NCBI GenBank assembly: GCA_020072565.1
Contig: JAIQGI010000006.1
Span: forward strand, 62,001-126,000
Length of the DNA stretch: 64,000 nucleotides
Reading direction: 5' to 3'
Source of the DNA: Terriglobia bacterium
Lineage (GTDB): Bacteria > Acidobacteriota > UBA6911
Below, piece by piece: positions 43,712 to 52,182 of the stretch. Both the position numbers and the translations under genes were made by a program. Within the stretch, counting starts at the first letter, position 1. Each line of letters opens with the position of its first letter. The notes beneath the pieces are model-generated. The model ran no database searches. It had not been told where the DNA came from and was given only the letters and a program-made list of their open reading frames with translations.

Positions 43712-43942
43712 ATGCGCATTACCAGCAAAGGCCAGGTGACCATCCCTATGGCGGTGCGACAGGCGACCGGTCTGCTGCCCAACTGCGAGGTGGAATTCAA
43801 GGTCAAAGGCAACCAGGCAATCCTGCGCAAGGCTTCCCGGCAGCCGCTCCGGGGAGAACGCGCGATCCAGCGCCTGCGCGGCCGGGGCAGCGTCAAAATG
43901 AGCACGGATGAGATCATGGCGCTCACGCGAGGCGAACGATGA
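43712..43942 (+). CDS. AbrB/SpoVT-type antitoxin (VapB-like)
   Basis: 76 residues. The N-terminal MRITSKGQVTIPMAVRQATG is the swapped-hairpin AbrB DNA-binding fold, and the C-terminal half (RLRGRGSVKMSTDEIMALTR) is the toxin-binding tail typical of PIN partners. GGAGG precedes the start, and the stop overlaps the toxin ATG as ATGA. Confidence 0.9.
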   Translation: MRITSKGQVTIPMAVRQATGLLPNCEVEFKVKGNQAILRKASRQPLRGERAIQRLRGRGSVKMSTDEIMALTRGER

Positions 43943-44358
43943 ACGGCGTCCTGATCGACAGCAATGTTCTCCTCGACGTCATGACCGAAGATCCGCGGTG
44001 GTTCGATTGGTCGTCCGAGGCTCTCGTGCGGTGCGCGGATGATTCCATGTTGGTCATCAATCCCATTGTTTATGCGGAGGTCTCCATTCGCTTCAAGACG
44101 ATCGAGGAGTTGGAGGACGCCTTGCCGAAAGGGATGTTCGAACGGCGCGATATTCCCTGGGAGGCGGCATTTCTGGCGGGTAAGTGCTTCGTGAAGTATC
44201 GTCGCGTGGGCGGGACCAGGACCGCGCCCTTGCCTGATTTTTTCATTGGGGCTCACGCGGCCGTGGAGAAATTGGATCTGCTTACGCGCGATTCTTCTCG
44301 ATACCGTGCCTATTTTCCAACCGTGAGGATCATTGCTCCTGATCTGGGAAATCCGTAA
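43939..44358 (+). CDS. VapC-type PIN-domain ribonuclease toxin
   Basis: 139 residues with the PIN residues D7 (LIDSNVLLD), E47 (VYAEVSI), D100 (PLPDFFIGAHA) and D118 (LTRDSS). The sequence FIGAHAAVEKLDLLTRDSSR and a terminal YFPTVRIIAP strand are canonical. Overlaps its antitoxin gene by four bases. It belongs to a different PIN subgroup from the toxins at 14816 and 28330. Confidence 0.9.
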   Translation: MNGVLIDSNVLLDVMTEDPRWFDWSSEALVRCADDSMLVINPIVYAEVSIRFKTIEELEDALPKGMFERRDIPWEAAFLAGKCFVKYRRVGGTRTAPLPDFFIGAHAAVEKLDLLTRDSSRYRAYFPTVRIIAPDLGNP

Positions 44359-44592
44359 ATTCATCAAGAAATTCCTCAGCTGCAGCATATTCTGCCGCGA
44401 GTCTGGCTTCATGATCATCAGTTCTCAGGGAGACGCACTGATTGATGTCAGCGCGTACCACGACAGCCTCTGATGCAGCATAGCTTTCCCGATCCGCTGT
44501 TCAAATCGGAGGGTGTCTGATGGGCGTGAGATCGCCCTGAGGGCGGGGCCGAAGGTGTGCGCGCAGGGTAACGGACGTTTCCTTTCGATTAG

Positions 44593-45100
44593 CTACTCAT
44601 GGCGAACCGCCACCATCGGGTCGATTCTCGAAGCTCGGCGAGCAGGCAGATAGCCGGCAACCAATCCTGCTAGAAGCAGGATTGTGACGGAGGCCGTTAT
44701 GGATACCGGATCATTTGGCTGAATCGCAAACAAAAACGATTTGACGGCGCGCGTTCCGGCCAGCACAGCAGGAACTCCGATCGCCAATCCTGCCAAAGCG
44801 AGAGCAAAGACCTCGCGCATCACCATCCAGATAATCCCGGCAGCCTGTGCACCGAGTGCCACACGGATGCCGATCTCGCTGGTCCGACGCTCGATATTAA
44901 ACGCGACAGTTCCATACAAACCCACGCACGCAATCAACAGCGCCAGTACGGCAAACGCCGTACAAAGCCGGGCAAGCGTGATCTCCTGACTGATCGCCTG
45001 GTCGATATGCGCCACTTGCGTTTCCAGTCCATAGATCGCCAGGTGTGAATCAACCTGCCGCACAATCTGGCGCACGGTATTGGCTTGTCTCAGCGGTCAA
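44593..45100 (-). pseudogene. MacB/FtsX-type ABC permease, C-terminal fragment
   Basis: The minus frame holds the C-terminal FtsX domain: ITLARLCTAFAVLALLIACV, GLYGTVAFNIERRTSEIGIR, VALGAQAAGIIWMVMREVF and YLPARRASRIDPMVAVRHE. This wording is characteristic of the duplicated permeases abundant in Acidobacteriota, which are normally about 800 residues. Homology begins abruptly near RQANTVRQIVRQVD at about 45100, so the N-terminal permease half and periplasmic domain are gone. Confidence 0.85.
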
Positions 45101-45393
45101 AATATCAGATCACCAAAGCGATGAATGCGGGCAACCCTGCCTTTGGGAGGGGGAAATGGGCGGAATCGGCAGGGCTCGCCACTGTAAGAAATGTGTCGCA
45201 ACAGACAGGAGGACGCTCGGCGGTCTATGAAGATATCGGCAAGGCGTTGGCTCGAACCGAGGGGGCGACGCGTGTCGAGTATCTCCTGGGCTATTACCCG
45301 AGGGATGACAACTGGGATGGAAAATATCGGCATATTGAAGTAAAGGTCGACCGGCCTGGAGTAAAGGTTTCCTTGCTGACAAGAATCAAATAG
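45099..45393 (+). pseudogene. VWA-domain protein, C-terminal fragment
   Basis: The + frame from about 45120 reads NPAFGRGKWAESAGLATVRN, then SQQTGGRSAVYEDIGKALAR and TRVEYLLGYYPRDDNWDGKY ending VKVSLLTRIK. This is the end of VWFA-related exported proteins common in Acidobacteriota. The VWA core with its metal-site motif is missing and the upstream junction coincides with the permease fragment, so both were cut by the same rearrangement. Confidence 0.75.
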
Positions 45394-45402
45394 ACTTCGT
45401 CG

Positions 45403-45480
45403 CGCCTGCTGCTCTCGATATTCCTGGCGCCCGTCCTCTACGCGCTCGTCGCCCGCAAAAGCGATGTCCTGAAAGTGTAG
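45403..45480 (+). repeat. 78-bp copy of the 3' end of the RND pump gene
   Basis: 45403-45480 matches 43361-43438 with one mismatch and encodes RLLLSIFLAPVLYALVARKS plus DVLKV and the stop. The rest of the second pump gene is absent; it is fused directly behind the VWA remnant. It marks a past duplication of the efflux locus followed by deletion. Confidence 0.95.
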
Positions 45481-45482
45481 AT

Positions 45483-45518
45483 CCTTGGAGTGCGGCAGCA
45501 AGCTGCTGCACTCCAAGG
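45483..45518. repeat. Dispersed GGAGTGCGGCAGC palindrome
   Basis: CCTTGGAGTGCGGCAGC (45483-45499) pairs with 45502-45518 across two bases with one G/T-tolerant mismatch. It lies between the pump-gene copy and the stop of the DUF5107 gene, where it could also act as a transcription terminator. Related copies are at 29243, 48561-48773 and 62345. Confidence 0.8.
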
Positions 45519-45532
45519 GAGCCCTTGGCGGT

Positions 45533-48493
45533 TCAACGCAAGGCGGTCAGCAGCTCAGACTTCCAGGAGTTGGATCGCTTCAGGACGGCTCTGAGTTTCT
45601 CGATCGCACCGCGATCCGGGGCCAGGGCGGCTTCCCTGCCCAGCTTTTTGTAGCAGTAGTCTTCCATGACCGCCTGCAGGCCCTCGTCCGGGTCGTAAGG
45701 CCGCCCGACGCCGAGATGTTCGGGCCACTCCTTCGATTTGGCGATGTGGGCCAGTGCCTCCTCGTATTTTTTGTTCCGGATGTTCTCGCCGGCCAGAAGC
45801 AGGTGTGCCTTCTCGTAGAGCACCCGGCCTTCGGAGGCATTCTCATAGGGAAGCACGACCAGCCGATCCAGGACTTCCAAAGCTGCCTGATACTGCTTCG
45901 TGTCGATCAGGGCCTTTGCGTATTCCATGCCGAGCACGAAGTTTTCGGGGAACTTGTCGAATCCCTTCCTGGCGGTGTCCAGGGCTTCGTCGAATGAAGA
46001 GGATCCCGATTGCCAACGGGCCAGGGCAAGCCACGAGCGCCACTCTTGAGGAGCCAGATCGAGGGCTCTCTGGTAGTCTTCAATCGGCGCGTCCGGCGAG
46101 GTTTTTCTGAGAAGTTCCGCCCGCGTGAGGTAGAAGGGGCCATATTCGGGATTCGCCGCACATTCGTTCAGCAGGCCGGCCGCGTCATCGTAGCGCCCCT
46201 TGCTCCAGTAGATCAGGGCAAGATAGTAGAGAGTTTTCCAGTTGCGGCTCCGGCCTGAAGCCCAATGAAGCACCGGCAGGGTTTCGTCCCGGAAGGGAAA
46301 AACCAGCCGGGGAGAGGCCTGAGCCGCTTTTTCCAGGAGGCGCTTGCTCTCGGCAGGCGAATCATCCCTGGTCAAGTATGCGAGCCAATAATCAACGATC
46401 GGATAAGGAGGTGACAGCCGGAGGATCTGAACCGCCTCCCGCGTCATGCCCATTCCCGCATAATACAAAGCCAGCTCCAGGTATGACTCGTGCGGGAGTT
46501 CGGACCTGATGGAGGAACTGAGTTGATTCCGGGCCCGCTCAGAAGCAGTGGTAAACCACGCTTCCGCCAGCGCCAGGTGGCTCAACGGATCAATCTCCAG
46601 GATGTCGCGCTGAGCCCGCGTCGCCTCCTCCCAGCGGCCCAGCAGTCGTTGCGCTATGGCCAGGGCACTCAGAGCCGGAATATCGTATCGGTTGAAATCC
46701 AGTGCCCGGCGGGAATACTCCACGGCTTCCTCGAGGTGTTTCTCCGTGAGATGAATTTCAGCGATCATGGTGTAAGCCGCAGAACGATATTCCGGTGAAC
46801 GGGCCGCCCAGCTCAATGTTTCTCTGGCGGCAGTCAAATTCCCGACTTTCTTCAGGACTGCGCCGCAGACAAAATTGGCTGCAGGATCATAAGTGTCGAT
46901 CGCGAGGGCTCTGCCAGCCCAGACCCGAGCCCGGTCATATTCGGCCCGGCGGTAATGGATCTCTGCCAGGCGGACCATGGCAGCAACATGGAGTGGATCG
47001 CTCCTGACGCAGTCACCATAGAACTCGAGTGCCCTGGGGTAGTCGCGCAACAATTCCTGCTGCCGGCCCAGGAGATAAGCTTTCTCCGCTGTGGTGCCCG
47101 CTTTTTCGGGGGGCGAAATAACAGGCCGCGAAAACGCAGGCACATGCTCAAAGCCGGAATGCCAGAGCATCTGGTCTCCCAGGGCAACTTTGACGTCCTG
47201 TTCTGAAGCAGGAATCTTAACCTCGCGCTCGAACACCTGCATCGGCCCCAGTCTCAAGGGCACCCGGAGAACCGTTCTGTCACCGGCAGTGACGACCAGG
47301 TCCGAATGAATCGGCCTGAGCGCGTTGAATGCGATTCGAGTTTTGTCCGCATCCCGGGAGACATTCAGGGCTCCGTCGGGATTGGCGCCGGCCAATCCTC
47401 CGATCTGCTTGACGGGGAACCAGACTTCCTTCCAGGTGTCCGCGGCATAGGGAAGGAATGCCGCCTGCGTGAACGGGGTGTCGCTGCCGCTGGAGAGCTG
47501 GGCCTGCGAGAACTGCCGTCCCGCCTGAACCTCGACATACTGTCCATTGCGATCAGTCAGCAGATCCTCCCAGATTGCGCCCGAGCGCGAGAGCGACCAG
47601 ATCCATATTTTCCGGCCAGGCATGTCGTCATATTTCGACCAGTGGCCGAAGCCGAATCCGAGGTCGTGCCAGTAGCCGCCGGAAAAGTCGGAGTACCTCC
47701 CGAGCACGTGGAGGGACTTGTGGCCCCCAAAGTAGTGGTTCTTATATAGCGACAGGTCGATCCCCTTTTCGTTGACCGGCCAGGGGTGAGCGTCTCCGCC
47801 GTGACCTATGTAATATTGCCCGGGGTAATAGAACTGCAGGTCGTCGCGCGCATGCACGGCGGCGTTCATCCAGTGATAATAGGGTTGGGTCAAAGGCGTG
47901 GGATTGTACCAGAAACTGGTGGTCTCGAATTCTGCCGCGTCCCCGGGCAAACGGATCTGCACGCGCCACTGGGTTCTGCTGGGAAGGTCCATCCCTCCGA
48001 CAGTGCAGCTCACACTGCCATCGTCATGCTCCTTCATAACATAATCCACCGGAGTCGCAGTCGAAGGTGTGTGTCCGATCAAACCGAAATTGAATTCGAT
48101 CCCACCCGAAGTCCACGGGCCGCGCATCGCGACGTCGCGGAACTTCATGACCTCGTTGAGGTAGATGAAGTCCTTCCCAGTCGACTTCTCGACGGCGCCC
48201 CAGATCTTGCCGCCTGCCTGGGGCAGGACATAGACCTTGATGAATGCGTTCTCCAGGCGCACGACCTTCCATTCCTGATCCCGGCCCGCGCTTGAAAATC
48301 CGTCAAATCTGAAGTAGGGGTAGGTGGCCGCATTCCTGCTTCTGGCCAGGATCGGTACCGGATCCGGGTCACTGAACGGGTAAGTCTTGATGATCCGATT
48401 CTCTTCGGTGATCGTCGCCTTAGGCATCACCAAGTTGCAGGAAGTGGCCATGAGAGAAATAATGAAGATCTGAAACACCAGTATTTGTTTCAT
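45533..48493 (-). CDS. DUF5107-TPR lipoprotein
   Basis: 986 residues with a lipoprotein signal (IFIISLMATSCNLVM, Cys19). Residues about 60-330 form a DUF5107 beta domain: VVRLENAFIKVYVLPQAGGK, IWGAVEKSTGKDFIYLNEV, GPWTSGGIEFNFG and QPYYHWMNAAVHA. The fold resembles aldose-epimerase and family-31-like sugar-binding sandwiches. From about 480 to 960 at least ten TPR-like helix pairs follow (ALEFYGDCVRSDPLHVAAMV, AVEYSRRALDFNRYDIPALS). Proteins with this pairing are often found in glycan-degradation loci. The adjacent DUF6067 protein and GH127 stump support a sugar-related extracytoplasmic role. Catalytic activity is not established. Confidence 0.85.
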   Translation of the reverse strand: MKQILVFQIFIISLMATSCNLVMPKATITEENRIIKTYPFSDPDPVPILARSRNAATYPYFRFDGFSSAGRDQEWKVVRLENAFIKVYVLPQAGGKIWGAVEKSTGKDFIYLNEVMKFRDVAMRGPWTSGGIEFNFGLIGHTPSTATPVDYVMKEHDDGSVSCTVGGMDLPSRTQWRVQIRLPGDAAEFETTSFWYNPTPLTQPYYHWMNAAVHARDDLQFYYPGQYYIGHGGDAHPWPVNEKGIDLSLYKNHYFGGHKSLHVLGRYSDFSGGYWHDLGFGFGHWSKYDDMPGRKIWIWSLSRSGAIWEDLLTDRNGQYVEVQAGRQFSQAQLSSGSDTPFTQAAFLPYAADTWKEVWFPVKQIGGLAGANPDGALNVSRDADKTRIAFNALRPIHSDLVVTAGDRTVLRVPLRLGPMQVFEREVKIPASEQDVKVALGDQMLWHSGFEHVPAFSRPVISPPEKAGTTAEKAYLLGRQQELLRDYPRALEFYGDCVRSDPLHVAAMVRLAEIHYRRAEYDRARVWAGRALAIDTYDPAANFVCGAVLKKVGNLTAARETLSWAARSPEYRSAAYTMIAEIHLTEKHLEEAVEYSRRALDFNRYDIPALSALAIAQRLLGRWEEATRAQRDILEIDPLSHLALAEAWFTTASERARNQLSSSIRSELPHESYLELALYYAGMGMTREAVQILRLSPPYPIVDYWLAYLTRDDSPAESKRLLEKAAQASPRLVFPFRDETLPVLHWASGRSRNWKTLYYLALIYWSKGRYDDAAGLLNECAANPEYGPFYLTRAELLRKTSPDAPIEDYQRALDLAPQEWRSWLALARWQSGSSSFDEALDTARKGFDKFPENFVLGMEYAKALIDTKQYQAALEVLDRLVVLPYENASEGRVLYEKAHLLLAGENIRNKKYEEALAHIAKSKEWPEHLGVGRPYDPDEGLQAVMEDYCYKKLGREAALAPDRGAIEKLRAVLKRSNSWKSELLTALR

Positions 48494-48560
48494 CTCATCT
48501 CCTCAGCGTGCCTCGTGGGTCGCGTCCGTCGACGCGACCCAGCGCGGGCGTTCCGCCCGT

Positions 48561-48773
48561 GCCTTGGAGTGCGGTGGCTTGCCACCGCTTTGCCAGCCAA
48601 AACTTGGCCCTGGAGCGGCGGCTTGCCGCCGGTTTCAAGAGTCCACGCCTAAATACTACAGACCACAAGAATTTCTCGACGCGCTAGTAAGCGTAGTCGG
48701 GACAGGGCGGCATGCCGCCGGATCCGGCAATATTCGGCCGCAAAAGCGGTGGGAAGCCACCGCACTCCAAGGC
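48561..48773. repeat. MITE-like segment bounded by 20-bp inverted repeats
   Basis: GCCTTGGAGTGCGGTGGCTT at 48561-48580 occurs perfectly inverted at 48754-48773. The interior holds further small palindromes (GGCGGCTTGCCGCC near 48617, GGCGGCATGCCGCC near 48710) and no gene. It fills most of the 349-bp gap between the DUF5107 and DUF6067 genes. It may be a small non-autonomous element or a pair of REP-like repeats. Confidence 0.75.
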
Positions 48774-48842
48774 CGCTTCGCGGCCCCGAATACACGGTTG
48801 GAAAGGCTTAAATTCCAGGGGTCGCAGCCGGGGCCCACTTGA

Positions 48843-51800
48843 TCATGAAATGATCAGCAGCCAGCCTTTGCCCTTCGAGACCGGAATCGGATCGTTGGGG
48901 CTGAATCTGGCGGCAGACTGGAAATCCTTGACCTCCACGGCGGTGATACTTGCCCCGGCAGGATCGATGCCCAAGGCGCGCCAATCGATGGCCAGCCGGA
49001 CATCGACATCTTCCGGCGCCCAGCTAGCTATCGCGACCAGCGTTGCCTTACCCTGCCTCACATAGGCAGTTGCCGGAACATCCTTGTTGTCGGTTTTCAC
49101 CGGGCATCGCGGTGACCAGTAGCCGATCATGTCGCTGTCCTGAATCCTGAAATCGTCCCAGACTTTCCAGATCGGCGACGGATCGTTGCCATCGTAGGGC
49201 ATGCGGCTGGTCATGCCGTACAGCATCCCGCGCCATCTGTTTCCGCCGTCCTGCAGCATTTCCCCCATCAGCCCATAGGGGATGCCCGACATTTCGATAA
49301 ACCAGAAGTCCGGCGGCGAATTCGGGTCGAAATATTCCCCGAACCACAGCCGGTTTATGTAGGGGAAGTGCTCGAGGTAGAGGTTGGCGCTGTTGGTGAA
49401 TCCGTCGCGGGGGTTGTACTGGTTGGCGGAATGCAGATCAATAATGGCCGCGGGCCGGCCCCGGTCGAGGACCTTGCGCACACGTTTCATCGTGATGCGG
49501 TCAAAAGCGACATCGTCAATGTACAGCCCGTCAATCTGCATCTTCTTTACCAGCCAGTTCAGCCCCTCAATGTAGTAATTGTGCCAGCGCGACATGCCGC
49601 TGTTGATGATGGCGGCGTCTTTCAGCTGGGGGACGAACCAGGCGGCAATGTAGTCGGATCCCAGATGCTCCTGGAGCCAGGAGAAGCCGCCGCCGGGCCC
49701 TGCCGAAAAAATCTCATTGCCCAAGCTGCGCAGGGCAAAAAGTTCCGGCGCGCGGTTCGACAGTTCCCGAATCGTATTGTAGATCTTTACCTTGACTCCC
49801 TTCTGATGCGCCTCGTCAATGTAGGCCTTCATCTGCTCCTGATGGAGGAAGGGATAATTAATGTACGGGTTCACGTCGTTGGCGTGGTGAACGTTGATGG
49901 TATTGGCGCCGGAGCGGATTGCGTCATCGACCGGTTTGAAGGCATGGAAGAACCGGGTACTCCACTGGAATTGTGTATCCAACGGCTTGAAGGGCGTCAA
50001 AAGCAGGTTGAAATCAAAATGCAGATCCTGCCCGGGCCGCAGTGTCCGGTTCCCTCCAGAGCAGCTGATGAGCACCGTCTCGTTGTCGGCCTCGCGAATC
50101 ATGATGCTCCCCTTGCCGGCGTTGAACCATGAAGGAGGCATGTTAAGAGGCTTGGATTGGTAGAAATTGGTGTTCAGCGGGCGCGAGTAATTCTCGGCTC
50201 GCAGGCTGAATTGCAGGCCGGCATTGGCGTCACCCAGCCAGGCGCCGTCCTGATTCTTTTTGACGTCCCAAGTCCAATCATAGCTCGAGGGACGGTATCC
50301 ACCTTTGAGTCCCAGACCCATCATGTATTTAGCGGCAACTTTCACCAGCGGAATCACGAGCCGGACATCACGGACATCGACGGGCTTCGAAGCACTGAGA
50401 TTGACTTTGAACTGTACAAAGCCATCAAACTCCATCCCTGCGCTGACATCCATTTTGAGCGGCCCGGAAGTGCCGCCCGCCTTCCATTCAGCGATGCCAT
50501 TGTTCTGTCTGGTGAACTTGGGCGCGCCCACGGCCCATTTCAGACGCCGGCCGGCGGAATCTTCCACGATCAGCTCCATCGGGGCCGAAAGGATCGGTCT
50601 GGCGGTTTCCTGGATGCGTGTAACCTCGGGCGAATAGAAACTTTCAATTTGCGCCGGGAGACCGGAGGCACCCAGGGTGAGTCGCCGGCCGAGAATTCCA
50701 ATCGTATTTTGCCAGACCCGGACCGGAGTGAAGGGGCGGACGATTTCGTCATCGAAGGCAAGCATGGAATCCAGCCAGCGCAGCCTCGAGTGGCGCCACG
50801 GCTCGTCGTCCCCGGAGTCGGCGATGACAGTCTGACTCACTGTTAGGTCGAGATCGACGGATTGCACCGGCATGCCGGACGGCTCGATGCTCACCCGCCC
50901 CCGGTATTCTCCGGCCACAGCGTCCTGCGGAATCTCGACGCCGAACCAGAGTGCCTGGACCTGGCCCTTTTTGACCGCAACGGTCTTCTTGAATTGCGCG
51001 CCGTCCCAATTGATTCCGCCCGTGTTGATGCAGCGCAAAGCGGAGGATGGGATGGAGCGGCTGCCGCCACGGAGGTCGCTGAATCGTACGGTGATGTCCT
51101 GGATGTCGGCAGCACTCGCGTACAGGCCCACCTGGAATGCGTAGAATTCTCCACGTGCGGCATTGCCGGTCAGCTCCGGTCTCGGCCCCTCGGTTATCCA
51201 TTTTTGAGGCAGATCTCCGGTCATCCGTATCGGGCGGGAGCGGTCTTCCGGAAAGAGGAGGAATTTTTTGCCCGACTGGGCGGTGAGAAGTCCCTTCAAT
51301 TCCTCGGGCGTGGCGATGACTTCCATCGGGTAAAAGCTGTCGAATTCGTCGATCGCCTGGATCTCAACCAGCAGCGCTTGGGGAAAGTGCATGTCCGATC
51401 GCAGCAAAGAAGCCTCGATGCTCTTTGACCACACTGGATCGGCGCTATCCTGCGGTGCCTGATAGGTGACTACGGGATAGTTTCGTCCCTTGGAACTGTA
51501 AGGCAGATAGTAAACATCATAAGTCCCGGGATTCAGCGCCTGAAACACAATGTCCCCGTAAGACCTGTTTACATTGATGCGCCGGAGATTCGCCACTTTT
51601 TTGCCGGTGTTTTCTTCGATCACGATGATGTTTTTCTTCTCCGGCTCCGCATCGCGGCGGCGCCAGGGGATGTGCGCCCAGACAGCGGCGGCTTTCTCGG
51701 CCACCTTCAGCACCGCCCTGTGATTCCCGAGCGTTTCTGCGTCCCAGGTGCCGGTCCCATAGCGCACCTGTTGCGCGCACAGTGGGGCGGCGAAGGCGGG

Positions 51801-51848
51801 TAACAGCGAAATAAGGCACAGGCTGAATGTGAGCGTTCCTGGTCTCAT
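48843..51848 (-). CDS. Exported DUF6067/GH123-like glycoside-hydrolase-domain protein
   Basis: 1001 residues with a signal peptide (LTFSLCLISLLPAFAAPLCA). An N-terminal beta region (about 30-340) includes GEFYAFQVGLYASAADIQDI, a galactose-binding-like strand pattern. The centre (about 490-620) has KYMMGLGLKGGYRP and WDVKKNQDGAWLGDANAGLQ, which I associate with DUF6067. Residues about 640-900 look like a TIM barrel with MKAYIDEAHQKGVKVKIYNT, QIDGLYIDDVAFDR and IPYGLMGEMLQDGGNRWRG. IDDVAFD is a plausible acid-containing active-site strand. Likely an extracytoplasmic glycosidase of unknown specificity. It is 349 bp upstream of the DUF5107 gene in the same direction. Confidence 0.8.
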   Translation of the reverse strand: MRPGTLTFSLCLISLLPAFAAPLCAQQVRYGTGTWDAETLGNHRAVLKVAEKAAAVWAHIPWRRRDAEPEKKNIIVIEENTGKKVANLRRINVNRSYGDIVFQALNPGTYDVYYLPYSSKGRNYPVVTYQAPQDSADPVWSKSIEASLLRSDMHFPQALLVEIQAIDEFDSFYPMEVIATPEELKGLLTAQSGKKFLLFPEDRSRPIRMTGDLPQKWITEGPRPELTGNAARGEFYAFQVGLYASAADIQDITVRFSDLRGGSRSIPSSALRCINTGGINWDGAQFKKTVAVKKGQVQALWFGVEIPQDAVAGEYRGRVSIEPSGMPVQSVDLDLTVSQTVIADSGDDEPWRHSRLRWLDSMLAFDDEIVRPFTPVRVWQNTIGILGRRLTLGASGLPAQIESFYSPEVTRIQETARPILSAPMELIVEDSAGRRLKWAVGAPKFTRQNNGIAEWKAGGTSGPLKMDVSAGMEFDGFVQFKVNLSASKPVDVRDVRLVIPLVKVAAKYMMGLGLKGGYRPSSYDWTWDVKKNQDGAWLGDANAGLQFSLRAENYSRPLNTNFYQSKPLNMPPSWFNAGKGSIMIREADNETVLISCSGGNRTLRPGQDLHFDFNLLLTPFKPLDTQFQWSTRFFHAFKPVDDAIRSGANTINVHHANDVNPYINYPFLHQEQMKAYIDEAHQKGVKVKIYNTIRELSNRAPELFALRSLGNEIFSAGPGGGFSWLQEHLGSDYIAAWFVPQLKDAAIINSGMSRWHNYYIEGLNWLVKKMQIDGLYIDDVAFDRITMKRVRKVLDRGRPAAIIDLHSANQYNPRDGFTNSANLYLEHFPYINRLWFGEYFDPNSPPDFWFIEMSGIPYGLMGEMLQDGGNRWRGMLYGMTSRMPYDGNDPSPIWKVWDDFRIQDSDMIGYWSPRCPVKTDNKDVPATAYVRQGKATLVAIASWAPEDVDVRLAIDWRALGIDPAGASITAVEVKDFQSAARFSPNDPIPVSKGKGWLLIIS

Positions 51849-51960
51849 GGCCGCATCCTGTCAATAACGATGGAGAAGTAGCCCCATACTAACTCAAATC
51901 AGGGCGCCGATAAAAGCGGATGACGACGGTCGAAGTCCGCGTCCGTGCGCGGTTTTCCTG

Positions 51961-52038
51961 GTTTTCAGCATGATCCCGTACTATGCCTGGGCGCACCGGG
52001 GCAACGGCGAGATGGCGGTCTGGCTCGCGCGCGAATAG
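51961..52038 (+). pseudogene. C-terminal stump of a GH127 (DUF1680) glycoside hydrolase
   Basis: The frame reads VFSMIPYYAWAHRGNGEMAV then WLARE and a stop. IPYYAWxNRGxGEMxVW is the characteristic C-terminus of GH127 beta-L-arabinofuranosidase-like proteins. The rest of the gene is absent; upstream lies the divergent DUF6067 gene. The remaining bases of 51849-52182 show only a small GGGTT/AACCC repeat at about 52093 and no gene. Confidence 0.65.
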
Positions 52039-52182
52039 TGAGGTACGGCCAAGGCCCGTACACTCTGTCAGATGCACGCATGGCCGCATCCTTGGGTTGA
52101 AATATAACCCGGAATCGTGCTAAGTCTTACTTTTCATACAATCGTCGGCAGAGTTCAGCATCTGAAATTCAGGCATTGATCC

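Noticed and set aside
48561-48773. Considered as a complete insertion sequence.
   Set aside because: The interior has no coding frame; at most a non-autonomous element.
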